A DNA stretch of 64,000 bases from an uncultured Corynebacterium sp. (GCF_943914615.1 NZ_CALUCS010000001.1:116099-180098); one strand, 5' to 3'; positions 24,418 through 33,190 are shown, counted from the stretch's first letter. Made by a program: numbers and translations. The notes: generated by a model not told the origin, from the sequence alone.

Positions 24418-26736
24418 CTAGACGCGCTCGCGGGCCTTCTTAGCGGCAGACACCAGAACCTCCAGGGAGGCAGTGGTCTCTTCCCAGCCACGGGTCTTCA
24501 GGCCACAGTCCGGGTTAACCCACAGCAGGGAGGGATCCACGGAATCCAGGGCGGCGGTCAGCAGGTCATCGACCTCCTGCTGCTTCGGCACGCGCGGGGA
24601 GTGGATATCCCACACGCCCGGGCCAACGCCCAGCTCGTAGCCCTCGTCCTTCAGCGCAGCCAGAACCTGCATGCCGTTGCGGGCGGCCTCGATGGAGGTC
24701 ACGTCGGCGTCCAGGTTGGAGACCGTGTCGATCAGCTCGTTGAACTCGGAGTAGCACATGTGCGTGTGGATCTGCACCTTGTTCTCCGCGCCGGAGGTAG
24801 CCAGGCGGAAGGAGCCAACGGCCCACTTCAGGTAGTCCGGCTGCTGCTCCTTGCGCAGCGGCAGCAGCTCGCGGATAGCGGGCTCGTCCACCTGCACCAC
24901 GCGAGCGCCAGCGGCGATCAAGTCGTCGATCTCGTCGCGCAGGGCCAGAGCAACCTGGTCGGCGGTCTCGCCCAGCGGCTGATCGTCGCGCACGAAGGAC
25001 CATGCCAGCATGGTCACCGGGCCGGTCAGCATGCCCTTGACCGGCTTGTCGGTCAGGTCGGCAGCAACCTTGTACCAGTCGACGGTCATGGCGTGCGGGC
25101 GGGAAACGTCACCGAAGATGATCGGCGGGCGCACGCAGCGGGAGCCGTAGGACTGCACCCAAGCGTGCTCGGTGGACAGGTAGCCGTCCAGCTGCTCGGA
25201 GAAGTACTGGACCATGTCGTTGCGCTCCGGCTCGCCGTGTACCAGGACGTCCAGGCCAAGCTCTTCCTGGCGCTTGATGACGTCCGCGACCTCGTCCTTC
25301 ATGGCCTGGGTGTAGGCTGCGTCGTCGATCTCGCCCTTGCGGTGCTTCGCACGTGCCTGGCGGATCTCCGTGGTCTGCGGGAAGGAGCCGATCGTAGTGG
25401 TCGGCAGCGGCGGCAGGTTCAGCTCTGCCTTCTGTGCCTCGCGGCGAGCCTCGATGGAGTCGCGGCTACGATCGGCGTCGGTCACGGCATCCTGGCGCTC
25501 GCGCACGGCGGCGTTGTGGGTCAGGGTGGAGTTCTTGCGGTCCTCGATGGCCTCGCGGGTCTCGGCGAACAGCTGCTCGTCGGCCTCGGTCTGCTTGCCA
25601 CGCAGGGTGCGGGACAGGGCGGCGACCTCGCGGATCTTCTCGGAGCCGAAGGCCAGCCACTTCTGCACCTCGGCGTTCAGGTTCTGCTCGCGCTGCAGGG
25701 AGTAAGGCACGTGCAGCAGGGAGCAGCTCGTGGAGACGGCAACCGGGCCGCGCTCCTTCAGCCCCTGCAGGGTCTTCAACGCTGCGTCCAGGTCGGTGCG
25801 CCAGACATTGTGGCCATCCACAACACCGGCGACCAGCAGCTCCTTGCCGGTCCAAGCCGGCAGCTCGGCAGCGGCAGCGCCACCGGTGACCAGGTCCACG
25901 CCGAAGGCAGCCACGCCGGAGCCGCCCAGCAGCTCGATGGCTGCGTTGCCGTCGCCGAAGTAGGTCTGGATGAGGAGGTTGACGCCCTCATCGCCAGCGC
26001 CCGCAGCCTCAACCAGCTTCTCGTAGCCAGCGCGGGTGCGCTTCAGCAGATCCTCGTTGGCGGCCGCATCAGCGTAAGCGAAGTCGGTGACCAGGATCGG
26101 CTCGTCAAATTGTACCCACTTCACGCCGCGGTCTGCGATGCGCTTCAGCAGGCGGGAGTAGGCGTCAAAAACTTCCTCGAGGTGAGCGAAGGCATCAGAA
26201 CCATCGACGGTACGAGTCAGCGCCAGGTACGTCAGCGGGCCAACCAGTACCGGGCGAACGGCCTCGCCTGCGCGGGTGACCTGGTCGCGAATGTCCTCGA
26301 GGAACGCGGAATCGTCCAGCTCCACGCGGGAGTCCTTGGCCAGCTCCGGGACGATGTAGTGGTAGTTCGTGTCGAACCACTTCGTCATTGCGGAGGCCGG
26401 CAGCTCCTTGGTGCCGCGGGCGGCGGCGAAGTAGCGGTCGATGAAGCGCGGCAGGCCGTCGTTGTCGTGGTCCGCGATGTCGGAAACGCGCTCGGGCAGC
26501 AGGCCCAGCAGGGCGGTGGTGTCCAGCACTGCGTCGTAGAAGGAGCGGCCAGAGAAAGCTGCGGAATCCAGGCCAGCGGCCAGCAGCTCGTCGGTGTAGT
26601 CGTTGACCAGGCGAGTTGCGGTGGTAGCCAGGTTGCGGCCGGTGGAGTTATCGCGCCAGTAGCCCTCGAGAGCCTTCTTTAGCTCGCGGTCGGGTCCGAT
26701 GCGCGGCACCCCGGCGACGGTTGCGTTGAAAGTCAT
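24418..26736 (-). CDS. metE: cobalamin-independent methionine synthase
   Basis: Transfers a methyl group from 5-methyltetrahydropteroyltri-L-glutamate to homocysteine. 772 residues, full length. Zinc ligands appear in HTHMCYSEF and NPDCGLKTR in the C-terminal barrel; the homocysteine segment PTTTIGSFPQT is near residue 440, and HGEPERNDMVQYF follows. ATG 26736 (MTFNATVAG) has AGGAAAG upstream; an extension of 44 residues upstream is in frame but unlike the family. Monocistronic with its own terminator, a strong -35/-10 and an McbR-like operator. A 2.2-kb open frame on the other strand is a codon-bias shadow. Confidence 0.97.
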   Translation of the reverse strand: MTFNATVAGVPRIGPDRELKKALEGYWRDNSTGRNLATTATRLVNDYTDELLAAGLDSAAFSGRSFYDAVLDTTALLGLLPERVSDIADHDNDGLPRFIDRYFAAARGTKELPASAMTKWFDTNYHYIVPELAKDSRVELDDSAFLEDIRDQVTRAGEAVRPVLVGPLTYLALTRTVDGSDAFAHLEEVFDAYSRLLKRIADRGVKWVQFDEPILVTDFAYADAAANEDLLKRTRAGYEKLVEAAGAGDEGVNLLIQTYFGDGNAAIELLGGSGVAAFGVDLVTGGAAAAELPAWTGKELLVAGVVDGHNVWRTDLDAALKTLQGLKERGPVAVSTSCSLLHVPYSLQREQNLNAEVQKWLAFGSEKIREVAALSRTLRGKQTEADEQLFAETREAIEDRKNSTLTHNAAVRERQDAVTDADRSRDSIEARREAQKAELNLPPLPTTTIGSFPQTTEIRQARAKHRKGEIDDAAYTQAMKDEVADVIKRQEELGLDVLVHGEPERNDMVQYFSEQLDGYLSTEHAWVQSYGSRCVRPPIIFGDVSRPHAMTVDWYKVAADLTDKPVKGMLTGPVTMLAWSFVRDDQPLGETADQVALALRDEIDDLIAAGARVVQVDEPAIRELLPLRKEQQPDYLKWAVGSFRLATSGAENKVQIHTHMCYSEFNELIDTVSNLDADVTSIEAARNGMQVLAALKDEGYELGVGPGVWDIHSPRVPKQQEVDDLLTAALDSVDPSLLWVNPDCGLKTRGWEETTASLEVLVSAAKKARERV

Positions 26737-26910
26737 TGTCTTTCCTGTCTTCCTTTTCCTATTGGCCCCGCCGGGCGGGGCTGTGTCTAGCTGTAAAGCT
26801 GTATGGAATTCTTGCCAGTGCGGTTCCCGCGCGGGTGCGCCTTTCCCGGGGCTCCAGAAGGCGCACACGAGTGGCGGGGCAAAGCCTCCGCCGGTGCGTG
26901 GGTCGCTTGC
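26737..26910 (-). other. metE leader with stable hairpins
   Basis: The predicted leader is about 174 bases. It contains a 9-base stem GTGCGCCTT/AAGGCGCAC (26835-26843 with 26858-26866) and a GC-rich hairpin GCCCCGC/GCGGGGC (26765-26771 with 26775-26781) close to the ribosome binding site. I could not match it to a SAM, SAH or cobalamin riboswitch consensus. Confidence 0.45.
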
Positions 26911-26916
26911 TCAACT

Positions 26917-26945
26917 ATTTAAGAATAGACAGCTTGGTCTGTCAA
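26917..26945 (-). promoter_or_regulatory. metE promoter with embedded McbR-like operator
   Basis: On the minus strand TTGACA (26945-26940), a 17-base spacer and TTAAAT (26922-26917) form a strong sigma-A promoter. The spacer holds TAGAC-AGCTTG-GTCTG (26926-26941), one mismatch from the C. glutamicum McbR consensus TAGAC-N6-GTCTA. Location between -35 and -10 predicts repression when the methionine-pathway effector is high. Confidence 0.75.
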
Positions 26946-27078
26946 CTAGGTCACTTAATTCGGGGTTCCGTAACCCCCGCCTCCGCGCCTCAAAACCGCT
27001 GAATCGTCCCGCCGAAAGCCCTGCGATTTGTGCATCGGGTCCGCAGGCTGTAAGCATTTAAACAACATCAAAACCACT

Positions 27079-27147
27079 GGCCACGCGGGGTGATGCGCGG
27101 GTGGAACGTCGAGGTGACATAGACGTTGCACCCAGCCCGCGCTGGCC
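27079..27147 (+). ncRNA. candidate structured leader RNA of the ECF transporter operon
   Basis: Three nested helices can form: GGCCA (27079-27083) with TGGCC (27143-27147), GCGCGGG (27095-27101) with CCCGCGC (27136-27142), and AACGTC (27105-27110) with GACGTT (27122-27127), closing an 11-base loop GAGGTGACATA. There are unpaired internal segments of 11 and 3 bases on the 5' side. It ends 35 bases before the start codon. No T tail, so not a simple terminator. I recognise no riboswitch family; a protein-binding or riboswitch role is inference. Confidence 0.5.
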
Positions 27148-27182
27148 GGTACGAAAGCTAGCGAAATTTGAGGTTTCACCCC

Positions 27183-27989
27183 ATGCGCCCCCTGTCACAA
27201 AAAGCCACTTATGTACTGCTCGGTCTAGCCGCGATTATCATCGTCACCACCTGGCTGACCCTCGTCATCTGGCAGCCCAGCGACTCCAACTACGAGTCCC
27301 TCGCAGACTCCAAGAGTTCCACCATCGCCCTGGTCGGGTTTGTCGTTCCCGCCATCCTCGCGCTGATTGCCGTGGTCCCGCGCCTGCCCGTGCGCACCCT
27401 TGCCCTGCTGCCGGTCGCCCTGGCCATCAACGTGATCCTCGGCCACATCATCGGCAACATGGGCCTGCCCCTGCCGCTGTACCTGGATTCCATCGGCACC
27501 GTGCTGGTCGGCGCTCTGGCCGGCCCGTGGGCGGGTTTGGTCACCGGCGTGCTGTCCGCCCTGGTGTGGGGCACGTTCAACCCCACCGTCGTGGGTTTCG
27601 CCGCTGCCTATGCCTTCGTCGGTGTCTGCGCTGGCCTGCTGGGCAAGTGGTGGGGCGGTGCGTATTGGAGAATCGGCTTGTCCGCGTTGCTCATTGGCTT
27701 CCTGACGGCCCTGCTCTCCGCGCCAATCGCCTCCTTCATTTTCGGCGGTACTGCAGGCACGGGCACGGGTCTGTTGGTCACTGCTTACCGGACGTTGGGC
27801 TTCGAGCCGATGACGGCCGTCTTCCTGCAGTCCTGGACGTCCGACCCGCTCGATAAGCTGATCGTGTTCACCATTATCTACCTAGTCATCCGCGCCCTGC
27901 CGCAGCGCACGCGCCGCACCTTCGCCCCGGCGGGCAAGGATGGCAACACTACTGCCGACAACACCGCCACAGCAGACAAGGTCGCATGA
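27183..27989 (+). CDS. ECF-type transporter substrate-binding (S) membrane component
   Basis: 268 residues with about seven hydrophobic segments. The stretch NMGLPLPLYLDSIGTVLVGAL near residue 92, followed by GPWAGLVTGVLSALVWG, is typical of ECF S components that bind small nutrients such as vitamins or their precursors. ATG 27183 has GAGG upstream; a TTG at 27168 is possible. The T-component gene overlaps it by 4 bases and an ATPase follows, completing the system. The operon diverges from metE, so a methionine- or cofactor-related substrate is an inference only. Confidence 0.78.
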   Translation: MRPLSQKATYVLLGLAAIIIVTTWLTLVIWQPSDSNYESLADSKSSTIALVGFVVPAILALIAVVPRLPVRTLALLPVALAINVILGHIIGNMGLPLPLYLDSIGTVLVGALAGPWAGLVTGVLSALVWGTFNPTVVGFAAAYAFVGVCAGLLGKWWGGAYWRIGLSALLIGFLTALLSAPIASFIFGGTAGTGTGLLVTAYRTLGFEPMTAVFLQSWTSDPLDKLIVFTIIYLVIRALPQRTRRTFAPAGKDGNTTADNTATADKVA

Positions 27990-28666
27990 ACCCACTGACT
28001 TACCTCACCCTCGCCGCCAGCGGGGTGATCTTCGTTCTCGTCGCCGATAGCCTCGCCGTGAGTGCCGTCGCGTGGGGTCTGTGCGCCCTTGTGGCTCTTT
28101 TCTTCTTGACGCCCCGTCGTCCCTTCCTGGCAGCCAACCTCTTAGGCCTACCGGCCTTCATCGGCTTCGGTCTGATGTACGCCCCCTTCGGCCAAGAACC
28201 CGGCTGGTGGATCATCACCCGTGACGGCCTGCAGATCGCCCTATCCCTGGGCAGCCGCTTCCTGGCCGCCACCACGGTCGGCCTGACCATCGGCAGTTTC
28301 GTGAACCTCGACCAACTGATGCGTACCGTACAGCCGCGCCTGCCCGCCAAGCTGGTGTACGTCGTCGGCGCGACCGCCCGGCTGCTGCCGTTGGCCCGTG
28401 CTCGCTGGCTGACAATCCAGCAGGTCCGCGCCTCCCGCGGCGTGGATGTCACCACCCTGGGCGCGAAGTGCCGCATGGTCCTGCCGCTGATCGTCGGCAT
28501 GGTGGACGATGCAGCCACCCGCGCCCGCCCGCTGCAGCGCACCGGTATTGGCGAGCCCGGCCCGCGGACCGTACTGCGCCCCGTCCCGGATACGGCTCTG
28601 GACTGGGCGGTCCGCCTGCTGGCCTTCGCCGCCCTGGTGGTGGGATGCTGGTGGGCAGTGCACTAG
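27986..28666 (+). CDS. ECF transporter transmembrane (T) component, CbiQ/EcfT-like
   Basis: 226 residues with about five membrane helices. The coupling segment QQVRASRGVDVTTLGAKCRMVLPLIVGMVDDAATRARPLQ (position about 150-190, quoted here by its RASRG and TRARPLQ boxes) matches the cytoplasmic coupling helices that contact the ATPases in EcfT. It overlaps the S-component stop codon by 4 bases (ATGA) and precedes the ATPase by 29 bases, so translation is probably coupled. Confidence 0.82.
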   Translation: MNPLTYLTLAASGVIFVLVADSLAVSAVAWGLCALVALFFLTPRRPFLAANLLGLPAFIGFGLMYAPFGQEPGWWIITRDGLQIALSLGSRFLAATTVGLTIGSFVNLDQLMRTVQPRLPAKLVYVVGATARLLPLARARWLTIQQVRASRGVDVTTLGAKCRMVLPLIVGMVDDAATRARPLQRTGIGEPGPRTVLRPVPDTALDWAVRLLAFAALVVGCWWAVH

Positions 28667-28695
28667 CGAACGACCAGAAAGATCCTGCGCGAACA

Positions 28696-29847
28696 ATGCC
28701 TTTGAGTACCTTCATCTGGGGAGATAGTGGCGTCGGACTATCCGAACACGCCTGGGTGCACGCAGAAAAGACGGGCGCGGCGTGGGTTGGCAACGAGGCC
28801 AGCGCGCACATCTCCCTGCTGCGCAACACGGTCGCCGAAGAGCTAGCGTTCCCCATGGAGCAGCGCGGGGTGCCGCGCGCCGAGATGCAGCAGCGCGTGG
28901 AGGCCGCCCTGCGACTGTGGGGGTTGGAGGGCCAGGCCGAGCAGAATCCCGCCACCCTCTCCACCGGCCAGACCCGCCGCGTGGCCATCGCCGCCGCACT
29001 GCTGGCCCGTCCCGAAGCGCTGGTGCTCGACTGCCCCCTCGATGGCCTGGACGCCTCCGCCGTCGATACCCTGCGCCGCGCCATCGCGGACTTTCCGGGC
29101 CCCGTCACCGTTTACGACCGTGCGGGTTCGCCCTTAAGTGATGACGCCCCTATGCACCAGCGCCTGCTAGCCGACGGCACCCTGACCGATTCCTCCGCGC
29201 CGAAGCCTGCAGCTGGGGCGGACACCCCGGAGACTACCGCGCAGGGGAGCACGGGGACGGCCTTGTTGGCGCGGGATGTGGTTTTCCGCCGGGGTGGCGT
29301 CGGTCCCATAAACCTGGTGGTTCCCGCAGGTCGGGTGGTGCACCTGGCCGGGCCGAACGGGTGCGGCAAGACGACCCTGTTCCTCGGCGCGCTGGGGCTG
29401 CTGAAGTACCGGGGGACGCTGCGCGCGGAGGGGCTGAAGGGCTGGGCGCCCACACAAATGGATCAGGCGGTGACCTGCCGGACCGTAGCCGAGGAACTGG
29501 CCGTGGGGGCGGGCGAGGAGCTGGCCACAGCGGCTATTGACTTCGCCAGGTTGGGCAAGTGGGCGGGTACGCATCCGCTGGACGTGCCCGCGGCGAAGCG
29601 GCGGATCGTGCTGGTTGCGGCGGCGATGGTACGCGGCGCGGATCTGGTGATGTTAGATGAACCGACCGTGGGGCTGGACGTGCTGGGCTACCGCGAGCTG
29701 GCGGAGCTGATGCACCGCTACGCGAGTGGCGAGTATGCGCGGATAATCGGGCGGTGCGGCTCTGGCGCGCCGACGGTGCTGTGGACCTGCCACGACGCAC
29801 GCTTTGCCGCGCAAGTCAGCGACCTGCGGATTGATATGGCGGGTTAA
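28696..29847 (+). CDS. fused double ABC ATPase of the ECF transporter, N-terminal half degenerate
   Basis: 383 residues with two nucleotide-binding halves. The first (residues about 1-150) has a Q-loop-like region (VGNEASAHISLLRNTVAEELAF), an intact signature LSTGQTRR and a Walker B ALVLDCPLDGLD in which the catalytic Glu is Cys; no Walker A precedes it. The second half has Walker A LAGPNGCGKTT (near 218) and Walker B LVMLDEPTVGLD (near 320), but its signature is degenerate (VPAAKRRIVL). One composite ATP site could therefore work. ATG 28696 is used; ATG 28645 overlaps the T gene and still adds no Walker A. Confidence 0.82.
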   Translation: MPLSTFIWGDSGVGLSEHAWVHAEKTGAAWVGNEASAHISLLRNTVAEELAFPMEQRGVPRAEMQQRVEAALRLWGLEGQAEQNPATLSTGQTRRVAIAAALLARPEALVLDCPLDGLDASAVDTLRRAIADFPGPVTVYDRAGSPLSDDAPMHQRLLADGTLTDSSAPKPAAGADTPETTAQGSTGTALLARDVVFRRGGVGPINLVVPAGRVVHLAGPNGCGKTTLFLGALGLLKYRGTLRAEGLKGWAPTQMDQAVTCRTVAEELAVGAGEELATAAIDFARLGKWAGTHPLDVPAAKRRIVLVAAAMVRGADLVMLDEPTVGLDVLGYRELAELMHRYASGEYARIIGRCGSGAPTVLWTCHDARFAAQVSDLRIDMAG

Positions 29848-29866
29848 TCCCGCCGGGCGTGGCTAA

Positions 29867-30301
29867 CTAGTCCGTGATCTCGATCGAGTCGCCATTGCGC
29901 TCGACCTTCTTGGCCGGAACCATCGGATCGCGAGAGGGGCCTTCCAGCACATCGCCAGTGGCTACGTCGAACTTGGACATGTGCTTCGGGCAGACCGCCA
30001 CCGTGGTGTCCCCGGACTTTTCAATGGAATCGATGGTGCCGCCGGCGTGCGGGCAAGAGGTGGAAAACGCCTTGTACTCGTTCTCGCTAGGGCGGGAGAG
30101 CACCCAGCCGTCCAGAATCGTCGCGCCACCGACCTCCAGGTCTGCGGCATCGGCCTTCGCCACAACTTCCTCGCTGGCACAGGCTGCCAGCAGGGCACCG
30201 GAGGCGGTAGCTGCGGTGGCTACGGCGACCCCGCGCAGAAACGAGCGGCGGGAACAGGGCAGGGAGCTGTGACGCTGGGGATTCGGCTGCATTTCACTCA
30301 T
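29867..30301 (-). CDS. Rieske [2Fe-2S] lipoprotein with Tat signal
   Basis: 144 residues, exported. The twin-arginine motif RRSFLRG is near residue 19, a hydrophobic stretch follows, and the lipobox LLAAC marks the lipidated Cys near residue 41. The Rieske cluster ligands are CPHAG and CPKHMSKF (C-x-H and C-x-x-H). Thus a folded iron-sulfur protein is delivered outside and tethered to the membrane; the electron partner is unknown. ATG 30301 is used; two in-frame ATGs lie slightly upstream. Confidence 0.87.
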   Translation of the reverse strand: MSEMQPNPQRHSSLPCSRRSFLRGVAVATAATASGALLAACASEEVVAKADAADLEVGGATILDGWVLSRPSENEYKAFSTSCPHAGGTIDSIEKSGDTTVAVCPKHMSKFDVATGDVLEGPSRDPMVPAKKVERNGDSIEITD

Positions 30302-30417
30302 AAAGCCGATCATTCCATCAGGCCGCACGGGCTACAAGCTCGCGCGCGGCGGGGCTGGCACACAAGTGCGGCGGGGCTGGCAGCGTGAGTATGCGGGCAT
30401 AAGTAAGGTGAAAGACT

Positions 30418-31653
30418 ATGTACACTCCCGAGGCAATTGGCACTCCACTGACTCCCTCCTCCCTCAAGGTCCTCCTGCTCGGCGCCAGCGAGCTAGGGCG
30501 GGAGCTTGCCGTCGCCCTGCAACGCCTGGGCGTAGAGGTGCACGCCGCGGACCGCTACGCCGGCGCGCCCGCGCACCTCGTGGCCAACAAGGCCCACGTG
30601 CTGGACATCCACGACGGGGATGCCATCCGCCAGCTAATCCGCGAGGTCGACCCGCATTTCGTCGTCCCGGATTCCGAGACCATCCCCGCCGACGTGCTGC
30701 AGGAGATCGAGACCAACGAAGTCGCCTCCGTCGTGCCGACCGCCCTGGCCAACCGTTTGACCATGAACCGCGAAGGCATCCGCACCTTCGCCCACGACAA
30801 GCTGGGCCTGCCGAACAGCACCTTTCGCTTCGCCTCCACCGCCGACGAACTCGCCCGCGCCGCCGAGGAAATCGGCTACCCGTGCGTGGTCAAGCCCGTC
30901 ATGAGCAGCTCCGGCGCAGGCCAAAGCTACGTCGGGGGAGTGGACGAACTAGAGGCCGCCTGGAACGCGGCGCTGAAGCACTCCCGCACCAACGCCCAGC
31001 GGGTAATGGTCGAGCAGTACATCCCCTTCGACTACGAAGTCACCATCCTGGCCGTACGCTCCATCGACCCCGCTACCGGCCGGGAAGCCACCTGGTTCTG
31101 CGAGCCCATCGGCCACCGCCAGGACCGCGGCGACTACGTGGAATCCTGGCAGCCCGCGCACATGTCCGAGGATGCGCTGGACACCGCCCACAGCATCGCC
31201 GCCCGCATCGCTACCGCCCTGGGAGGCCGCGGAGTGTACGGCGTGGAACTGTTCGTCAAGGGCGACGATGTCTACTTCTCTGAGGTCAGCCCCCGCCCGC
31301 ACGATACCGGCATGGTCACCCTCGGCACCCAGCGATTCTCTGAATTCGACCTGCACGCACGCGCCATCCTTGGGCTGCCCATCGATACCACGCTGATCTC
31401 CCCGGGAGCCTCCGCCGTTATTCGCTGCGAGGATAAGCACGACGGCGATATTGAATACGCGGGCGTCAATAAGGCAATGGCAGTAGAAGAAACCAACATC
31501 TACCTATTCGGCAAGCCCAGGGCACTCGCGCGGCGGCGAATGGGAGTGGCAGTAGCCACCGCCGAGAACATCGACCAGGCCCGGCAGCGCGCCGAAGAGG
31601 CCGCCGGGTACATCGAGGTGCGGCCGACGGTTTTCGCAGAAGGCGGGCAGTAG
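30418..31653 (+). CDS. purT: formate-dependent phosphoribosylglycinamide formyltransferase
   Basis: ATP-grasp enzyme that uses formate and ATP to make formyl-GAR in purine synthesis. 411 residues. KVLLLGASELGRELAVALQRLG (20-41 region, the N-terminal Rossmann-like loop), DPHFVVPDSETIPADVL, YPCVVKPVMSSSGAGQS near 155 and FFVKGDDVYFSEVSPRPHDTGMVTL-type metal-binding residues are conserved. ATG 30418 follows TAAGGTGAAAG. It diverges from the Rieske gene and precedes trhO by 16 bases. Confidence 0.95.
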   Translation: MYTPEAIGTPLTPSSLKVLLLGASELGRELAVALQRLGVEVHAADRYAGAPAHLVANKAHVLDIHDGDAIRQLIREVDPHFVVPDSETIPADVLQEIETNEVASVVPTALANRLTMNREGIRTFAHDKLGLPNSTFRFASTADELARAAEEIGYPCVVKPVMSSSGAGQSYVGGVDELEAAWNAALKHSRTNAQRVMVEQYIPFDYEVTILAVRSIDPATGREATWFCEPIGHRQDRGDYVESWQPAHMSEDALDTAHSIAARIATALGGRGVYGVELFVKGDDVYFSEVSPRPHDTGMVTLGTQRFSEFDLHARAILGLPIDTTLISPGASAVIRCEDKHDGDIEYAGVNKAMAVEETNIYLFGKPRALARRRMGVAVATAENIDQARQRAEEAAGYIEVRPTVFAEGGQ

Positions 31654-31669
31654 ACCTAAAATCCGAGGT

Positions 31670-32602
31670 ATGGGACATAGCGCAACCGACCTCAACGAAA
31701 CTCGAATCCTGCTGTACTACTGCTTCACCCCGATCGACGACCCGACCGCGGTGATGCTGTGGCAGCGTGCGCTATGCGAACAGCTGGAGCTTAAAGGGCG
31801 CATCCTCATCAGCAAGCACGGCATCAACGGCACCGTCGGCGGCTCGCTGGCCAGCTGCAAGCAGTACGTGCGTCGCACCCGCGAATTCCCCGGTTTCAAG
31901 AAGATGGAGTTCAAGTGGTCCGCGGGCTCGGCGGACGACTTCCCACGCCTATCCGTGAAGGTACGCGACGAGATCGTGGCCTTCGGCGCTCCCGATGAGC
32001 TGAAGGTGGACGAGAACGGCGTGGTCGGCGGCGGCGTGCACCTGAAGCCAGAGGAAGTGAACAAGCTGGTGGAGGAGCGCGGCGACGAGGTCGTTTTCTT
32101 CGACGGGCGCAACGCCATGGAGGCGGAAATCGGCAAGTTCAAAAACGCCATCGTGCCGGACGTGCGCACCACCCACGACTTCATCGGGGAGATCGAATCC
32201 GGCAAGTACGACGACCTGAAAGACAAGCCGGTGGTCACGTACTGCACGGGCGGCATCCGCTGCGAAATCCTAAGCTCGCTGATGAAGAACCGCGGGTTCG
32301 AGGAGGTCTACCAGATCGACGGCGGCATCGTCCGTTACGGCGAAAAGTACGGGGACAAGGGGCTTTGGGAGGGTTCCTTGTATGTTTTCGACGGGCGCAT
32401 GCACATGGAATTTAGTGATGACGCCGCTACGCTGGGCCGCTGCCGAGCATGTGGGCACGCGACCAACGACTTCCACAACTGCGTGAACGAGCAGTGTCGC
32501 GAGCAGATCCTGCTGTGCGAAGAATGCGCCGCGGACCCGGAGAGCGCGACGTGCGGGCGCAAGGAGTGCGCCGAGGTCGCGGCGGAGATGGTGGCACGGT
32601 AG
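31670..32602 (+). CDS. trhO: tRNA uridine hydroxylase, rhodanese family
   Basis: 310 residues, YceA-type rhodanese that makes 5-hydroxyuridine at the tRNA wobble position. The rhodanese domain has the active Cys in TYCTGGIRCEILSSL near residue 190. The N-terminal acylphosphatase-like half contains SKHGINGTVGGSL. The C-terminus is a Cys-rich zinc-type module (CRACGHATNDFHNC ... CREQILLCEEC). ATG 31670 follows GAGGT at very short spacing. Likely co-transcribed with purT. Confidence 0.9.
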   Translation: MGHSATDLNETRILLYYCFTPIDDPTAVMLWQRALCEQLELKGRILISKHGINGTVGGSLASCKQYVRRTREFPGFKKMEFKWSAGSADDFPRLSVKVRDEIVAFGAPDELKVDENGVVGGGVHLKPEEVNKLVEERGDEVVFFDGRNAMEAEIGKFKNAIVPDVRTTHDFIGEIESGKYDDLKDKPVVTYCTGGIRCEILSSLMKNRGFEEVYQIDGGIVRYGEKYGDKGLWEGSLYVFDGRMHMEFSDDAATLGRCRACGHATNDFHNCVNEQCREQILLCEECAADPESATCGRKECAEVAAEMVAR

Positions 32603-32617
32603 CGGCGGGATGCCGGG

Positions 32618-33190
32618 CTAGAGTTTCAGTTCCATGGTGACGTGGGGGATGCCCTCCTCGTCGAAAGGCTCGCCGACCGGCTGGAAGCCGAACTTCGCGT
32701 AGAAGTCCTGCGCCTGTGTCTGGGCGTTCAGGGAAACGCGGGCGACCTGGGTGGTCGGGTCTAGCGCGGCAGCGCGCCCCTTGCAGACCTCCAAGGCCTG
32801 CTCCATGATCTGGGTGGCGATGCCACGCCCGCGCACATCCTTAGCCACACACATGCGGCCGATGTGCTGATCCTCCGGCTTGCCGTACACGCGCGCCGTG
32901 CCGACCAGACGCAGGGGAGAGCCCGGATCCGGCTGGCCGAAGGGATACTCCGGGCCACTGCCAGGGTGAATGTATGCCAGTACGTGGTGGGTGTTCGGGT
33001 GCGGGTCGATGTCATCGATCTCCGCGAAGGGGGTTTGCTGCTCGTGGACGAACACGTCCACGCGCAGCTTGTACAGCGGGTGCAGCTGCTGGGCGGGCAT
33101 CGCTAGCAGCGCGCGCCCGGTGAAGTGAACATCCGGGAACTCGGCGGCGCCAGAGGCTGAGTTGGCGGCGGGGGAGGGGGTGTTGGCCAC
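32618..33190 (-). CDS. GNAT acetyltransferase, ElaA-like
   Basis: 190 residues. The ElaA signature LYKLRVDVFVHEQQTPFAEID is near residue 42, and the acetyl-CoA-binding loop VAKDVRGRGIATQIMEQAL near 125. The first 20 residues are Ala/Ser-rich and not conserved. A GTG start at 33190 is used. The acetyl acceptor is unknown. Upstream on the same strand lies fpr2, 44 bases away, so they may be co-transcribed. Confidence 0.85.
   Translation of the reverse strand: MANTPSPAANSASGAAEFPDVHFTGRALLAMPAQQLHPLYKLRVDVFVHEQQTPFAEIDDIDPHPNTHHVLAYIHPGSGPEYPFGQPDPGSPLRLVGTARVYGKPEDQHIGRMCVAKDVRGRGIATQIMEQALEVCKGRAAALDPTTQVARVSLNAQTQAQDFYAKFGFQPVGEPFDEEGIPHVTMELKL

Noticed and set aside
24412..26682. 2.2-kb open frame on the plus strand opposite metE
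   Set aside because: It mirrors the codon pattern of metE, has no RBS and translates to an unfamiliar Leu/Val/Gly/Gln-rich sequence; a GC-bias shadow.
26950..27078. Cobalamin or TPP riboswitch upstream of the ECF operon
   Set aside because: No B12-box or TPP core consensus could be found; only the unclassified nested hairpin is supported.
28468..28695. Upstream extension of the double ATPase that might hold the missing Walker A
   Set aside because: The extension runs inside the T-component gene in another frame and contains no GxxGxGK motif.
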